In this document: piece after piece, positions 19,086 to 30,184 of the stretch
How the letters are laid out: every line of letters begins with the position of its first letter
Position numbering within the stretch: position 1 is the first letter of the stretch
Assembly (NCBI GenBank): GCA_022606425.2
Contig: JAHDVF020001600.1
Span: 744,001 to 808,000 of the forward strand
DNA: 64,000 nt
From: Lepidostoma basale
Taxonomy: Eukaryota; Arthropoda; Insecta; Trichoptera; Lepidostomatidae
Direction: 5' to 3'
The notes under the pieces: generated by a model
What the model saw: the letters and a program-made list of their open reading frames with translations, nothing else
Databases searched by the model: none
What the model was told of the DNA's origin: nothing
Position numbers and translations under genes: made by a program

Positions 19086-19235
19086 AAAGTTTAACATAAT
19101 TATAATAGTAAAAACTTCACCCGAGTTGTTGAACATTTGTCAATATTTTTTAATTCATTCAAACACTAGTTCTTAAATATCTTGAAACATGAAAATATTA
19201 ACTTATTCCACTTTAAAAAATAACGGCTTATATAA

Positions 19236-19336
19236 AGTTGAGGAAATGCGAGAAGTGTGTGAAGAAAGAACAGTGTGGTGGTCCATTACTTTTGCCTACC
19301 CCTTCGGCGAGACGGTATGATAGTTAGTTAGTTAGT
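19236..19336 (+). mobile_element. LINE-A extreme 3' end
   Basis: About 90 bp: VEEMREVCEERTVWWSITFA, then AYPFGET-like codons, stop and (TTAG)n. Confidence 0.75.
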
Positions 19337-19652
19337 AAATATCCTTTTGACAAAACCACTGTGTGATGTGAGATATTTTCATAATGAAGATAGGTGCATG
19401 GCCTTTGCTAATCTGATCTGGAAATCTCTGTAGAGTAGCTTGCCTCCCAGTGGAACTCTGTGGAGGTACATGTCCACAGTCATGAGGCAGAGTCCCTTCC
19501 CGTTCATGGGAAACCTCTCCACCAGAGGGTCAGGGATGCGGTGGCGGGAACCCATGGCTCGCAACCAGCTGCTTACATCTGATCTGGACCAGTTCCTAGG
19601 ATCTGAAATAATTACAAAATTTAATATACAATTTCATTGTCCGAGGCTAAAT
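19337..19652. other. unassigned interval
   Basis: 19430-19600 is unusually GC-balanced and contains frames on both strands of about 60-90 codons without a recognisable domain. It could be an exon or an old element. Confidence 0.3.
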
Positions 19653-19911
19653 GCCGTGCCACACTGTTTTAAACAAGCTCTCCACATCGGTCTCCACCGG
19701 CGGTTCAAAATTGTGTAGACACTTGTTTGAAACCAAAATTCGATTGACCTTTAACAAACTTTGTGGACGGACGAGCCACCGTTTAAACACGCATTCCACA
19801 TGTGGAGAGCTTGTTTACAACAGTGTGTGGACACTACACTAACCGTGGGCTCCACAGCTCTCCACCAAGGTCACCCCTGTGGAGAGCTTGTTTCAAACAG
19901 TGTGGCACGGC
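19653..19911. mobile_element. 259-bp MITE with 34-bp inverted ends
   Basis: Ends GCCGTGCCACACTGTTTTAA... and the complement with a single mismatch in 34 bp. The unit TGTGGAGAGCTTGTTT followed by AACAGTGTG occurs three times (both ends plus about 19799-19828). Target duplication not clear. Confidence 0.75.
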
Positions 19912-20026
19912 CTTAATATCTTAATTTCTTTTCATATCCCGCTGTCCCGCGAAGTCTGCTTCCCATATAATAATATGTCCTTTTTTTATATTTTGCTAGG
20001 GATATTTTTAATTTTATTACATATTA

Positions 20027-20110
20027 CAGTAAAACCTCGATATAACGGACTGATTGTGGGGAGGGAGTGTCCGTTAAAGCCGAAAGTCTGTTATATAAAA
20101 ATAGGTTTAA
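20027..20110. mobile_element. pogo/Tigger-like end
   Basis: CAGTAAAACCTCGATATAAC after TA (20025-20026), followed by GTCCGTTAAAGCCGAAAGTC. Characteristic of pogo/Tigger termini. The other end is absent. Confidence 0.7.
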
Positions 20111-20298
20111 AATAAATCAAAACCTTTTTTTTTAAATATGTACACTGTATTTAGATATAAATAAACAACACAAAACACAAACAAAATTCTATTTAATGTC
20201 TTCGGACATTCATCGTGAAGTGACGTTGCTATTTGATATTGTATGCTGTTCTTTAAGTAATCCTGCTTTGAAAAATAAATCAAGTTTTATACAACATT

Positions 20299-20543
20299 TT
20301 GAATGTATACAAATACTTGTAGACGAATACTGGATTTATTTACCCATTGCGGGTTATCAATTCAAGGATTAATTTTATCTCAATAGAGACAAAGAAATTG
20401 AATAAGAAAGGTGGAATGGGGAATGTTGTAATTACATAAAGCGTGCGCTTAACCCAACCAATGACAGGTCATAAGTCCTGCAAACACCTAGATCACCATA
20501 TTCAGTTTCTTTGTCTCTATTGAGATAAAATTAATCCTTGAAT
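20299..20543. repeat. foldback element with 38-bp perfect inverted repeat
   Basis: 20360-20397 and 20506-20543 are exact inverted copies (ATTCAAGGATTAATTTTATC...). The core is repeat H sequence. 20299-20355 matches the left outer arm of the 18.33 kb element; its right outer arm is missing. Confidence 0.8.
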
Positions 20544-20667
20544 CAAGTTTTGTTTGCCCTTTTGAAGTTTCTTGTTTTTTTTTATAATCAACTCACTAAA
20601 ATTACGAAAATGCGTATAATATAGTTTAACTTCATTATCTGACGAATTTCCGACTTTATTAGCTGAC

Positions 20668-20990
20668 ACTGCACGAAACAAGGGAATACTAAGAACATCG
20701 GAGATGTAGGTCCTAAGATCAATCACTGGAAAAACATTCCGAGATCGTGTCCGCAACGTAGACATAAAAAAAACTTGCGAAATAGAGGATATTGTTCAGT
20801 GGAGTAGATCCAGAAGAAGATACTGGAGGGACCATGTAGCCCGAATGGATGGTGACAGACTCGCATATACAGCCGCTTATGAAATCCCCTCCGGACACCG
20901 CCCACCTGGAAGACCGCCTCAGAGATGGAAGGACAGCTGGACCTCATCATCCGACTAGACATGATTTCTGTGTCACAGATCTTCAGATCA
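20668..20990 (+). mobile_element. LINE-C 3' fragment
   Basis: Plus strand: LLRTSEMxVLRSITGKTFRD-type sequence, KTCEIEDIVQWSRSRRRYWR, DHVARMDGDRLAYTAAYEIP, GRPPQRWKDSWTSSSD, stop. Very similar to 62738-63150, with a stop and small frameshifts at the 5' side. The tail is AAGATAAAAAG-like. Confidence 0.85.
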
Positions 20991-21420
20991 AGAAGATAAA
21001 AAGATAAAAAGACATCTACTTACCAATTGGTAAAGTGTCATCTGTGTATGCCTGTCTCCTTCCCTCTGTGTGTTGCGTTCCTCTCCAATGGTGCGAGCTG
21101 ATTGGTCCCTGTTCCCCTCCACACCTCACCACCAATCCTCCTTCCATTTTCACAGAGTTAGAAGACCAGTGAAAAGATCAAAATTCTTTTGATTTTTTGT
21201 ACTCTTTGTAATAAGTTAGTAATTTATTTTATATTGATGAGAAGATGAGCTCTAAAAAATAATAAAATGTAATCGTTAATCAAGAATTTTCGAATATTTA
21301 TGATTTTTTTTTATTTAACACGAAATGAGAATAACCTTTTATGACCCATTGCAATATTTAAAAAAATAAAACCAGTTTTTGAAGGATATGTACTACAGAT
21401 AATAATGAGTGATTTAAAAA
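20991..21420. other. unassigned interval
   Basis: 21010-21175 is C/T-rich and relatively GC-rich but has no recognisable domain; the rest is AT-rich. Confidence 0.3.
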
Positions 21421-21557
21421 TTACTAATACATTATGTTCAGTCTACACACAAATAAATCTGTAAGGCATTTGGTTTGCGTCCGTGCTTACTTTAGTTTGT
21501 AAATATTTTAGTAGATGGCAATAATATGTAATCAACTCTTTTAATGCAGTTTTGAAA
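21421..21557 (+). repeat. 137-bp direct repeat, left copy
   Basis: Matches 21997-22132 with about a dozen differences and directly precedes a 5'-truncated LINE-A. See findings. Confidence 0.8.
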
Positions 21558-21996
21558 AATGGCAAAAGAAGGATGAAAGTAGAATAAATGCAGTAGAAAT
21601 GAGATCTCTAAGACGAATGTGTGGCAAATCTGTATATGATAGAGTGACAAATGCAAGTATAAGAAGTGAATGTGGTGCGAATGAAAGTGTTATGAACAAA
21701 ATAAGGAAAGGGTCATTAAGATGGTTTGGACACATGGAAAGAATGAGTGAAGACAGAATGGTAAAGAAGGTATATATGTAAACGGCGTGAACGGATCTAG
21801 ATAAAGAGGAAGGCCGAGGAAAACGTGGCACGATCAAATCAATCTAATATTGAATGTCGGACACGTGAGGGGTCGGAGAAATCGACGTGCGTGCATGACA
21901 AGATGTATGAATGTAGAGGAAGCGAGAGAAGTATGTCAGGACAGAACAGTGTGGCGTTCCATTCTTTCTGAGACGGCGTGATGGTTAGTTAGTTAG
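21558..21996 (+). mobile_element. LINE-A fragment between long direct repeats
   Basis: WQKKDESRINAVEMRSLRRM, CGKSVYDRVTNASIRSECGA, RWFGHMERMSEDRMVKKVY, then a one-base frameshift, GRPRKTWHDQINLILNVGHV and VWRSILS. The AYPSG hairpin codons are deleted so that ETA and stop follow at once, then (TTAG)n. Closely related to 41738-42136. Confidence 0.85.
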
Positions 21997-22132
21997 TTAC
22001 TAATACATTATGTTCAGTCTACATGAAAATAAACCTGTAAAGCATTTGGTTTGCGTCCGTGCTTAATTTAGTTTTTAAATATTTCAGTAGATGGCGCTAA
22101 ATATGTAATCAACTCTTTTCATGCAATTTTGA
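21997..22132 (+). repeat. 137-bp direct repeat, right copy
   Basis: Starts in the last bases of the LINE tail (TTACTAATACATTATG) and ends ATGCAATTTTGA. Confidence 0.8.
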
Positions 22133-22439
22133 ACTATGATGAATATATATTTTTTTCAATAAAAACACTCGTGTTTATTCGTGCAAAGGGATATAATTGT
22201 ATATCATTATAGTACATGATAAATAAGTGGACAGCACTAAACAATATTAATAAAACGTAGGACTACGAAAAAATAAAATAAAAACTATTTAATGTGACAA
22301 GTGTCATGTCGCACGGGTGACATCTGTAGGGTAAAGATAGAACTACACTATGTTATTCAATCACTTTGCACATTTTCAGCAATTGGTTTTTATTTTTAAC
22401 ACCAATTGGGATCAAAAACTTATTAGGCTTTTTTGATAC
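22133..22439. other. AT-rich interval with repeat J
   Basis: 22300-22445 (GTGACATCTGTAGGGTAAAG, GAACTACACTATGTTATT, CCAATTGGGATCAAAAACTT) is related to 35.43-36.03 kb. Confidence 0.5.
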
Positions 22440-22590
22440 TCTCGTAATGATCAACCCTAAATTATTAAACGGTGGCACGTTCGAAGTCGGAAAAAAGATG
22501 CTCGAAAGGTATGTCCGAATAGAGCAGTAAGGTGATCCATCCTCTCTGTCTACCACTTCGGAAAAACGGCGTGATGGTTAGTTAGTTATG
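22440..22590 (+). mobile_element. LINE-A 3' remnant with deletion
   Basis: GGCACGTTCGAAGTCGG then, after a deletion, ARKVCPNRAV-like codons and the ACGGCGTGATGG end with TTAG repeats. Confidence 0.7.
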
Positions 22591-23035
22591 TATTCGCGAA
22601 AGCAAGAATGACATTTATTAGTATCAGGTTTTATCGTTTGGAATGTAAACAGTACGCCACATAACTATTTACGTTGCATTCTCGCTCCTAAAAAAAATAT
22701 GAGTTAGAGAAAGATTTTTTTATCCTTTATTTGTTGTTATTAAAGCAATATTCTATGAATATTAATTTTTCTGATTTAAAAATATAATTTTTATGATTAC
22801 GCATCACCGTAACGCGTGGCCTTTTTAAAGTACAATACCGAAAATGTAATAATAGACCATTGTGGAATTCTATGATTTCTGCCTACCCCTCTGGGGAAAC
22901 ATAGTGATGTTTGATTAGTTTTAATTTTTTATTACTAAATTCAGTAAAACAAAAATTAAAATTGAATTGTTTTAGTAAGTAGTACATTATAAGACAGATA
23001 ATTTGACATGACACCAACAAACTGACTTAACAACT
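22591..23035. other. AT-rich interval with a decayed LINE-A end
   Basis: 22858-22920 (TCTGCCTACCCCTCTGGGGA, then ACATAGTGATG) is a decayed LINE-A terminus with its hairpin kept. Nothing else recognised. Confidence 0.5.
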
Positions 23036-24050
23036 AATTAACCATCACGCCGTCTCCCCGGGGAGGGGTAGACAGGAAGAACGAATAGCCACACTGTTCT
23101 GTCCTGACATACATCTCTCGATTCCTTTACATTCAGGTCACGCACGTCGATTTTTCCGACTCCTCACGTGACCTACATTCAATATTTGATTGATTAGATC
23201 GTGCCAAGTTCTCGGCCTTCCTCTATTTCTAGCTCCTTTCACGTCGTTTACATAATACCTTCTTCACCATTCTGTCTTTAATCATTCTTTACATGTGTCC
23301 AAATTCATTATTTTGTTCATAACACTTTCATTCGCACCGCATTCACTTCTTATATCTTGGAGGCTATTCATCTTTACCTATGTTCCGGGTGGTTATCTTC
23401 GACAGCGTCAGCACAGACTGTTTTATCTCCCAGCATGCAGAACCAACCTACCTCTAGTGATGCCGGTGGGGATAGCAATCAAACTGCTGAACATGATCGC
23501 TTCGGAGATCGATGTCTTTCATATTCGTGAAAGTACGTTCAGAAGACAAATACTCTTGACTTTGGAGAGTATCTTGTATTCCTAATGTCGAACCATCTCT
23601 CATGCGTTCCTGGTATTATATATTTATTATATTTTATTATACCTGTTCTCAATAGATGTCGTAAACTATAATAATTGTTTGAAATATTTTTTTTTTTATA
23701 TATTTGCATTTGTCACTCTATCATATACAGATTTACTTTACATTCGTCTTAGAGATCTTATTTCTACTGCATTTATTCTACTCTCATCCTTCTTTTGCAA
23801 GTTTCATGCTTCACTTCCATACATAAGAGTCGGCAGAAGAACACCATTATGCACTGCCATCTTAGCTTTTTTGGTTAGGCTTTTGTTTGCGATGACAACT
23901 TTAAGTGCACCATTTACTCTGTTGCCTGCCCCAACCCTTCATTCAATATCCTTCTCCACTCTCCCATCCTTTGTAAACATACTTCCTAAATAAACAAATT
24001 CATCCACTTGTTCCAGATTTTCATCGTTCACACTAATGTTACAGACTTGG
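23036..24050 (-). mobile_element. LINE-A fragment split by LINE-E
   Basis: 3' end with tail and a GGGGAGGGG hairpin at 23036-23080, back to the SECGAN region at about 23350. It resumes at about 23695 with DRVTNA and runs to EDFVYLGSMFTKDGRVEKD and NISVNDENLEQV near 24047. The gap holds a plus-strand LINE-E. Confidence 0.8.
23356..23694 (+). mobile_element. LINE-E fragment inside LINE-A
   Basis: FIFTYVPGGYLRQRQHRLFY, CRTNLPLVMPVGIAIKLLN, EIDVFHIRESTFRRQIL: the RT C-terminus seen at 47.2-47.4 kb, followed by a block also found near 53.17 kb. Jockey/CR1-like; truncated. Confidence 0.75.
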
Positions 24051-24089
24051 CTATTATGAAATTAATAAAACAAGAGATTATAGGATAAA

Positions 24090-24605
24090 TAACGAAAAAT
24101 ACATATACGTGCATGATGGGATTCTAGTGCCTATCTTTATATATGGAATGAAGCTTGGAGTTGGCAGAAGAAAGATGAAAGTAAGATAAGTGCTGTCGAT
24201 AGGGATCGCTATGAAGAATTTACAGAAAAACGATGTATGATAGAATAACGAACGAAGAAATAAGCAAGGAATGCAAGGCGGATGAATGCCTCATAAATAA
24301 ATTTAAAAAAAGAGTCACTTAGATGGTTTGGGTATACGGAACGAATGGATGAGAGAATGGTTAAAAAATATAAATAGTACAAGTAGTGTGTATGGAAAAA
24401 GAAATCGAGGAATGTCAAGGAACAAATAGCATGAGGAAATTAATTAATCAATTAATTAATTATTAAAATGTAGCCACATTTCAAGTCGGAACAATCGGTG
24501 TATGAATGTAGAATCAGCGTAAGAGTTTTGTTATAATAAAACAGTGTGGTCGTCAATCCTCTCTGCCTAACCCTCCGGAGAAAAGGCGTAATGGTTAGTA
24601 AGGTT
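24090..24605 (+). mobile_element. LINE-A, heavily decayed
   Basis: From HDGILVPIFIYG-like codons through KKDESKISAVD to an AAGGCGTAATGG end with degenerate TTAG tail. Many frameshifts and deletions; the (TTAA) expansion at 24438-24460 is a local slippage. Confidence 0.75.
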
Positions 24606-24964
24606 AAGAAAAATATTATTTAATATATGACCAACTTATTTTGCTCTTAGACACAATAAAAAATAACCCGTGCTTCCCTAATAGCAATTCAAAAATAGAA
24701 CGCGACGTTCTAGAGTACAAATTTGAATTTAAAAATGGAACAGGAAGAGGAAGCAGACAGCTGAAGGGATGCGAGCGTTCTGACTTCCTCCGGCGCTACG
24801 TTGTATGTTAAGAGGGTAGCTACCAATTAAAATAAGGGGGGAATATTGGATTGGTCGTATTTATAAAATATTTTGAAATGAAATATTATTATTATTATTA
24901 TTTTGTTGAATCGCTTTTTACATCATTACAGCGCGAGCCAAATCCATGTAAATGGTAGGTATAG
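24606..24964. other. AT-rich interval, nothing recognised
   Basis: 24890-24905 is an (ATT)n tract followed by TTTTGTTGAA also seen near 11.72 kb. No gene. Confidence 0.4.
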
Positions 24965-25826
24965 CTATCATATAGATTCCCATGACAAGGGAAGAGCAAA
25001 TGACAGTTTGTAATATAAGTGTGAACGAAGAGAACTTGGAACAGGTGAGGGAATTTGTGTATTTAGGTAGCATGTTCACAGCAGATGGCCGAATGGATAG
25101 TGACGTCGAAAGAAGGGTTGGTGCGGGTAACAAAGTGAATGGAGTTTTAAGAATAGCTATTGGAAACAATAATTAATCAATGAAAGCGAAAACGGCCGTT
25201 CACAATGGAGTTCTGCTCCCATCACTAATGTATGGAAGCGAAGCATGGAACTGGGAGAATAAGGATGAAAGCAGAATAAATGAGATGAGGTCCCTAAGAC
25301 GTATGTGTAGTGGAACGATATAAGACAGAATCTCAAATGCTGATATAAAAAAGGAATTTTAATTGTATCTCAATAGAGGCGAAGACGCAAACTGGAAACT
25401 GAACATGGATGATCAAGGTGTTTACAGGACTTATGACCTGTCATTGGTTGGGTTAAGCGCACGCTTTATGTAATTACATAAGAAAGGAATGTAGAGCGGA
25501 AGAAGGTATTATGAACAAAACTATGAAAGGATCGCTGCGTTGGTTCGGACATATGGAACGCATGGATGGAGAAAGAATGGTTAAAAAAGTGTACGTTAAT
25601 GATGTAAATAGGGTACGAAGTCGAGGTAGACCGAGGAAAACATGGCATGACCAAATTAATCATATTTTAAAGGTTGGTCATGTTAGAAGTCGGAAGAATC
25701 TACGTGCGTGTATGACTCGTTGTATGAATGTAGAGGAATCTAGAGAGGTTTGCCAGGATAGAGAAGTGTGGCGGTCCATTCTCTCTGCCTACCCTTGCGG
25801 GGAAACGGCGTGATGGTTTGTTTGTT
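24965..25826 (+). mobile_element. LINE-A fragment split by repeat H
   Basis: MTVCNISVNEENLEQVREFV, YLGSMFTADGRMDSDVERR, then a stop and a deletion; after the repeat-H insertion: MNKTMKGSLRWFGHMERMDG, GRPRKTWHDQINHILKVGHV, VWRSILSAYPCGETA, stop. Tail TTTGTTTGTTTT rather than TTAG. Confidence 0.85.
25360..25480 (+). repeat. repeat H insertion
   Basis: First 120 bp of repeat H inside LINE-A. ATAAAAAAGGAAT / ATAAGAAAGGAAT on the two sides looks like a 13-bp target duplication with one mismatch, which favours retrotransposition over cut-and-paste. Confidence 0.65.
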
Positions 25827-25844
25827 TTGACAAGTGATAGGTAA

Positions 25845-26300
25845 TGTATTATATAATAATAATAAATTGGATAATATATAGAGCGCCATTTTTATGAATT
25901 ACTCATCTCAAGGGCGCTGTTGAAAATGCTCCGTTTTAGGAACTATATAAAATAATCATAATAAACAAATTTAGTATGAGGGCTGCACCTGACGTAGTTG
26001 ATCAGCCCTTCCTATCAGAAAATGATAATTTGAAAAGGTTTTGAGTTTCGATCTAAACTCCGACTGATTATCTATGCTCTTAAGGTCTGCTGGAAGATTG
26101 TTCCAGGCTGAAGGACCGGCTACCGCGAAGGCTCGGTCGCCAAAGTTTGTGCTAGGACAGCGTTTTGGCAGTCAATCTACCGATCGCAGAAGACTTAGCT
26201 GATCGCAATGTAGACTGTCTGGCATTCAGGTTCTCGTTGATGCAGATTTCAGATATATAAGCTGGTGCCATTCCATGCAACGCCTTATAGACCGTCCAGC
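25845..26300 (-). mobile_element. LINE-D 3' fragment
   Basis: Minus-strand copy of the RT C-terminus at 40.3-40.8 kb (YKALHGMAPAYISEICINEN, NFGDRAFAVAGPSAWNNLPA) with one extra base. It is followed by the 3' stem (GCGCC ... GGCGC) and a short (ATT) tail near 25850. Confidence 0.85.
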
Positions 26301-27072
26301 AGACAACGAGCATGAACTACAAGTCCTGGTGAGAAGTATGTATGAGGTATGCATGCGAAATGATCTGATGATGAATGTTGATATTTTGAAAAAGAAGATA
26401 TCATGACAGTCTGCAACATTAGTGTGAATGGTGAAAAATTGGAGCAAGTAGATGAGTTTGTATATTTAGGAAGTATGTTAACAAGATATGGGCGAGTGGA
26501 GAGGGATATTGAAAGAAGGGTTGAGGCAGGCAACAAAGTGAATGATGCACTTAAATTTGTCATCGCAAACAAAAACCTATCCAAAAAAGCTAAAATGGCA
26601 GTGCACAATGTTGTTCTTCTACCGACCCTTATGTATGGCTGGCAAAAGAAAGACGAAAGTAAAATAAATGCAGTAGAAATGAGATCTCTTAGACGAATAT
26701 GTAGATAATCTGTGTATGATAGAGTGTCGAATGAAAATATAAGAAGTGAATGCGGTGCGAATGATGGTGTTACGAACAAAATAATGAAAGGATCATTAAG
26801 ATGGTTTAGACATATGGATAGAATGGTAAAAAATATATATGTTAACGATGTGAATGGAACTAGAAATAGAGGAAAACGTGGCATGATCAAATAAATCAAA
26901 TATTGAATGTCGGCCATGTGAGGAGTCATAAATCGACGCGCGTGCATGACACGATGTTTGAATGTTGAGAAATCGAGAGAAATATGTCAGGAAAGAAAAG
27001 TGTGGCAGTCCATTCTTTCTGCCTAGCCCTTCGGGGAGACGGCGTGATGGTTAGTTAGTTTGTTAGTTGAAT
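26300..27072 (+). mobile_element. LINE-A fragment
   Basis: Starts LQVLVRSMYEVCMRNDLMMN just after the RT YADD region. Then ISVNGEKLEQVDEFVYLGSM, SKKAKMAVHNVVLLPTLMYG (with an 11-codon deletion), SLRRICR stop, RWFRHMDRMVKNIYVNDVNG, and the end with (TTAG)n. Confidence 0.85.
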
Positions 27073-27538
27073 ACATTTTTCCCAAAAATAAAATAAAATT
27101 GTAAATTTAAAAAAATGTAATCGTAACAATCAACTTTTTTAATGTTGAAACGTCTTATGAACGATTGGGTCTGCGCCCATCCGCCTACCCTTATAGGGAA
27201 CTGGCGTATATTAATGACAGCATTAAGCGAAGGACAGACCGGAAGCCCACATCTCGCGACTGGGCGGAAATCCTATTTGAATTGAGGTTTAGGAACGCGC
27301 CGAACGCCGTTTCCGCGCCATTATTCGAATATCGAACGCCGCCATTTCGTTGTTCTATTGTTTTTTTTTTTCAAATTTTGTTCCATTCAAATTATTTCCC
27401 GCGTATTTGTTCGAGTTTCCTGTTTTAAATGATTACAAGGTGAAATGTTCAAACGATTTGAAAACATTTTTGACATCTGTTGAATTTATTATTTACCACT
27501 TTCGACACTTGTACCGGCATCAACAGACTGTTGCATAT
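27073..27538. other. unassigned interval with an 87-codon frame
   Basis: 27165-27428 on plus is open (starts MGLRPSAYPYRELAYINDSI) but shows no domain, and its first codons derive from a LINE-A-like end (ATCCGCCTACCCTTATAGGG). Probably not a gene. 27499-27538 recurs at 28287-28328. Confidence 0.4.
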
Positions 27539-28200
27539 CTAACTAACTAACTAACCATCACGCCCGGAGATGGATGGATCGCCACATTGTTCTATACTGG
27601 CATAATACTAGCGCCTCTTCTACATTCACACATAGTGACATGCACGCTCGTCGATTGTTCCTACTTCGAATATGGCCGCCTTTCAGTATTTGATTAATTT
27701 GGTCATGCCATGTCTTCCTTGGCCTTCCTCGAATATTTGTTTCATTCACACTACTTATAATAATAAATAATAATAATAATAATAATATGGTAACTTTTAA
27801 AGCGCCGTTTTTGTGATGTAATCACCTCAAGGGCGCATTAAGACGTGTTTTAAATCTAAAAATCTAAATGTGAACGCTTAAAAAGCGATCGGTTTAAAAA
27901 TATAGTAGAACAAAGTATAAATGTTTAAATTGGGTATTTATATTTATTTTGGCAATTTTATTGGGTTTAACTTATAGGTATATATATATATTTTTTACCA
28001 TTTTCCCTCATCCATTCGTTTTATACGTCCAATCCATCTAAATAACCCTTTCTTAATTTTATATATCACGCATTCATCTGCCTTACATTACTTTCTTACT
28101 TCATCATTAGATATTCTATCATACACTGTTTTTCCGCACATTCTTCTTAGTGACCTCATTTCTACGGCATCTATTCTATTTTCATCCTTCTTCAGCCAAC
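27539..28200 (-). mobile_element. LINE-A fragment split by LINE-D
   Basis: MNETNIRGRPRKTWHDQINQ, GGHIRSRNNRRACM, VWRSI with the hairpin codons deleted, tail at 27539-27556. After the LINE-D insert it resumes near 27990 and runs back to KKDENRIDAVEMRSLRRMCG at 28200. Confidence 0.8.
27755..27985 (-). mobile_element. LINE-D 3' end inside LINE-A
   Basis: (ATT)n, then AAAGCGCCGTTTTTGTGATG and CACCTCAAGGGCGCAT: the conserved 3' stem of LINE-D, then diverged sequence. Confidence 0.7.
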
Positions 28201-28534
28201 TTGAATAATAAATATTAATGAAAACGTCTGTTTTTTTACAAGTTTTATTATATTTTAAGATAATGACATAACAATGTAATTATTTGGTGGTTTCGACACT
28301 TCTAATGGCATCAACAGACTGTTGCATATCATATTTATTAAATAACATATTTATTATTTCTTGAACAGAAATTTCTTCAAAGAAATAATCTGTTAACAAA
28401 TAACATTTGAAAATGCCTTAGCAAAGCAATATAAGGCATTCCTATAAAATATAATAAAACTTCTAGAAAACAGATGTTTTTATTCGTAAATTAATATTCA
28501 TACCATAGTACTCGTATTAATATGATTTAAAAGA
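28201..28534. other. AT-rich interval
   Basis: Contains the second copy of TTCGACACTT...CATCAACAGACTGTTGCATA (28287-28328). Otherwise nothing recognised. Confidence 0.4.
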
Positions 28535-28665
28535 CTTATTGGCAGTACATATTGGTGTCTTCGTACCGACCCTTATTTATGAAAGCTATGCATGACACTG
28601 TCAAAAGAAGGCTGGAAGTAAAATATAATATAAACCTTCGAAATGAAATCCATTAGAAAGAATAG
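28535..28665 (+). mobile_element. LINE-A scrap
   Basis: Decayed MAVHIGVFVPTLIYESYA-like stretch through KKAGSKI and EMKSIRK. No frame. Confidence 0.55.
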
Positions 28666-28749
28666 TATTTTCTTATATTATCGCCTTCACTTTGTGTTGT
28701 GGATTCATATTTAAAATAAATATAATTTATTTAAATATGTATTATTTAA

Positions 28750-29286
28750 TATTGTTGTCATCGCAAACAAAAGCCTATCCAAAAAAGCTAAGATGGCAGT
28801 GTATAATGGTGTTCTTGTGCCGACCCTTATGTATGGATGTGAAGCATGGAACTGGCAAAAGAAGGATGAAAGTATAATAAATGCAGTAGAAATGATATTT
28901 TTTAGACGAATGTGTGGCAAATCTGTATGTGATAGAGTGTCAAATGCAAGTATAAGAAGTGAATGTGGTGCGAATGAAAGTTCTATGAACAAAATAATGA
29001 AAGGGTCATTAAGGCTGTTTGGACACATGGAAAGAATGCGTGAAGACAGAATGTTAAAGGAGGTATATGTAAACGGCGTAAACGGAGCTAGAATTAGAGG
29101 AAGGCGGAGGAAAACGTGGCACGATCAAATCAATCAAATATTAAATGCCGGTTACGTGAGGAGTCGGAGAAATCGACGTGCGTGCATGACAAGATGTATG
29201 AATAGTGAACGAGAACAGCGTGGCGTTCCATTCTTTCTGCCTATCCCTCCGGGGAGACGGCGTAATGGTTAGGTAGTTAGTTTATG
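28750..29286 (+). mobile_element. LINE-A fragment, long open frame
   Basis: Open from 28793 to 29272: MAVYNGVLVPTLMYGCEAWN, WQKKDESIINAVEM, RLFGHMERMREDRMLKEVYV, GRRRKTWHDQINQILNAGYV, RACMTRCMN. A 14-bp deletion shifts the frame before the ACGGCGTAATGG end and TTAG-like tail. Confidence 0.85.
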
Positions 29287-30184
29287 TATTTTCTTAAACA
29301 AGATAAAATTGCAGCCTCCTGTAATATACTTCCTGCACGCCTCAGATACATTGACAATCTGATTTTAAATCTATTTTAAAAACCGTTTTATTTTTAATAT
29401 CACATAAAATATATACATTCAATATCTAATTGCTAGTTGAGATGCGGGGCTCATAAGTGAATACACTGTCAATACGCCCTTGAGATGAGTTGATCACGAA
29501 AACGGCGCTATTCAAATTATTACAAATATTTTCATAACCCAATTTGCAGCTATTTTGCATCAAAACTTCTAAAAAAACATATGTTTCTATCAATATTTAA
29601 AATAAAACAAAACTTACCTTTAATATCAGCTTTGTATCCAATTTAAAATACACAAATGCATAACATATTATATTCACAAACACTATTTATAAACAATTGA
29701 ATGTTTTAGCTGTCAAAAAGAACGTCGCATCCCGCGTAATTTTAAATTTTGAATCGAACACTTGGCGGGGTAGGAGCGACACTTTCGACAGCGAACGCAA
29801 CCGCTTGGCTTCGAGGCTTGTTTGATAATGAAAAATGAAATAGAAAATGAACTGAGCTGAGTAGGGGAGAATTGACAGTAGTTGTCGTTTGAAAATAAGA
29901 ACGAAAATAAAGCCCTGTCCACACCGAGTTACTTATTTATAAAAATATAATGGTTGGAGCAACCTTTCGGCGTGAATGAAACTATAATATTACTTTACTT
30001 TAAAATATGACTTTATTTTTAATTAAAATTAGTGTTACTTCAATTTTGATTTATTAGTCTGCGCTGTTAACTCTTCTAATTATTTATATTTGTGGTAGTA
30101 TGTAATTGGCCTAATTTTATTGTTTCTATGTGTTTTTATACATGTATTACAATCGCTGTTTGTTACCCTAAATAATTATATGCA
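29287..30184. other. AT-rich interval with a LINE-D 3' stem
   Basis: 29455-29515 carries ACGCCCTTGAGATGAGTTGA and CGAAAACGGCGCTATTCAAA, a plus-strand LINE-D 3' stem without its (ATT)n tail. 29700-29930 has mildly higher GC but no recognisable gene. Confidence 0.5.

Noticed and set aside
24438..24460. Regulatory TTAATTAA array
   Set aside because: It sits inside a LINE-A fragment at the spot where ATTAATC normally occurs once; local slippage explains it.
27165..27428. 87-codon plus-strand protein
   Set aside because: No domain, begins in LINE-like sequence and ends in a poly-T/F-rich run.
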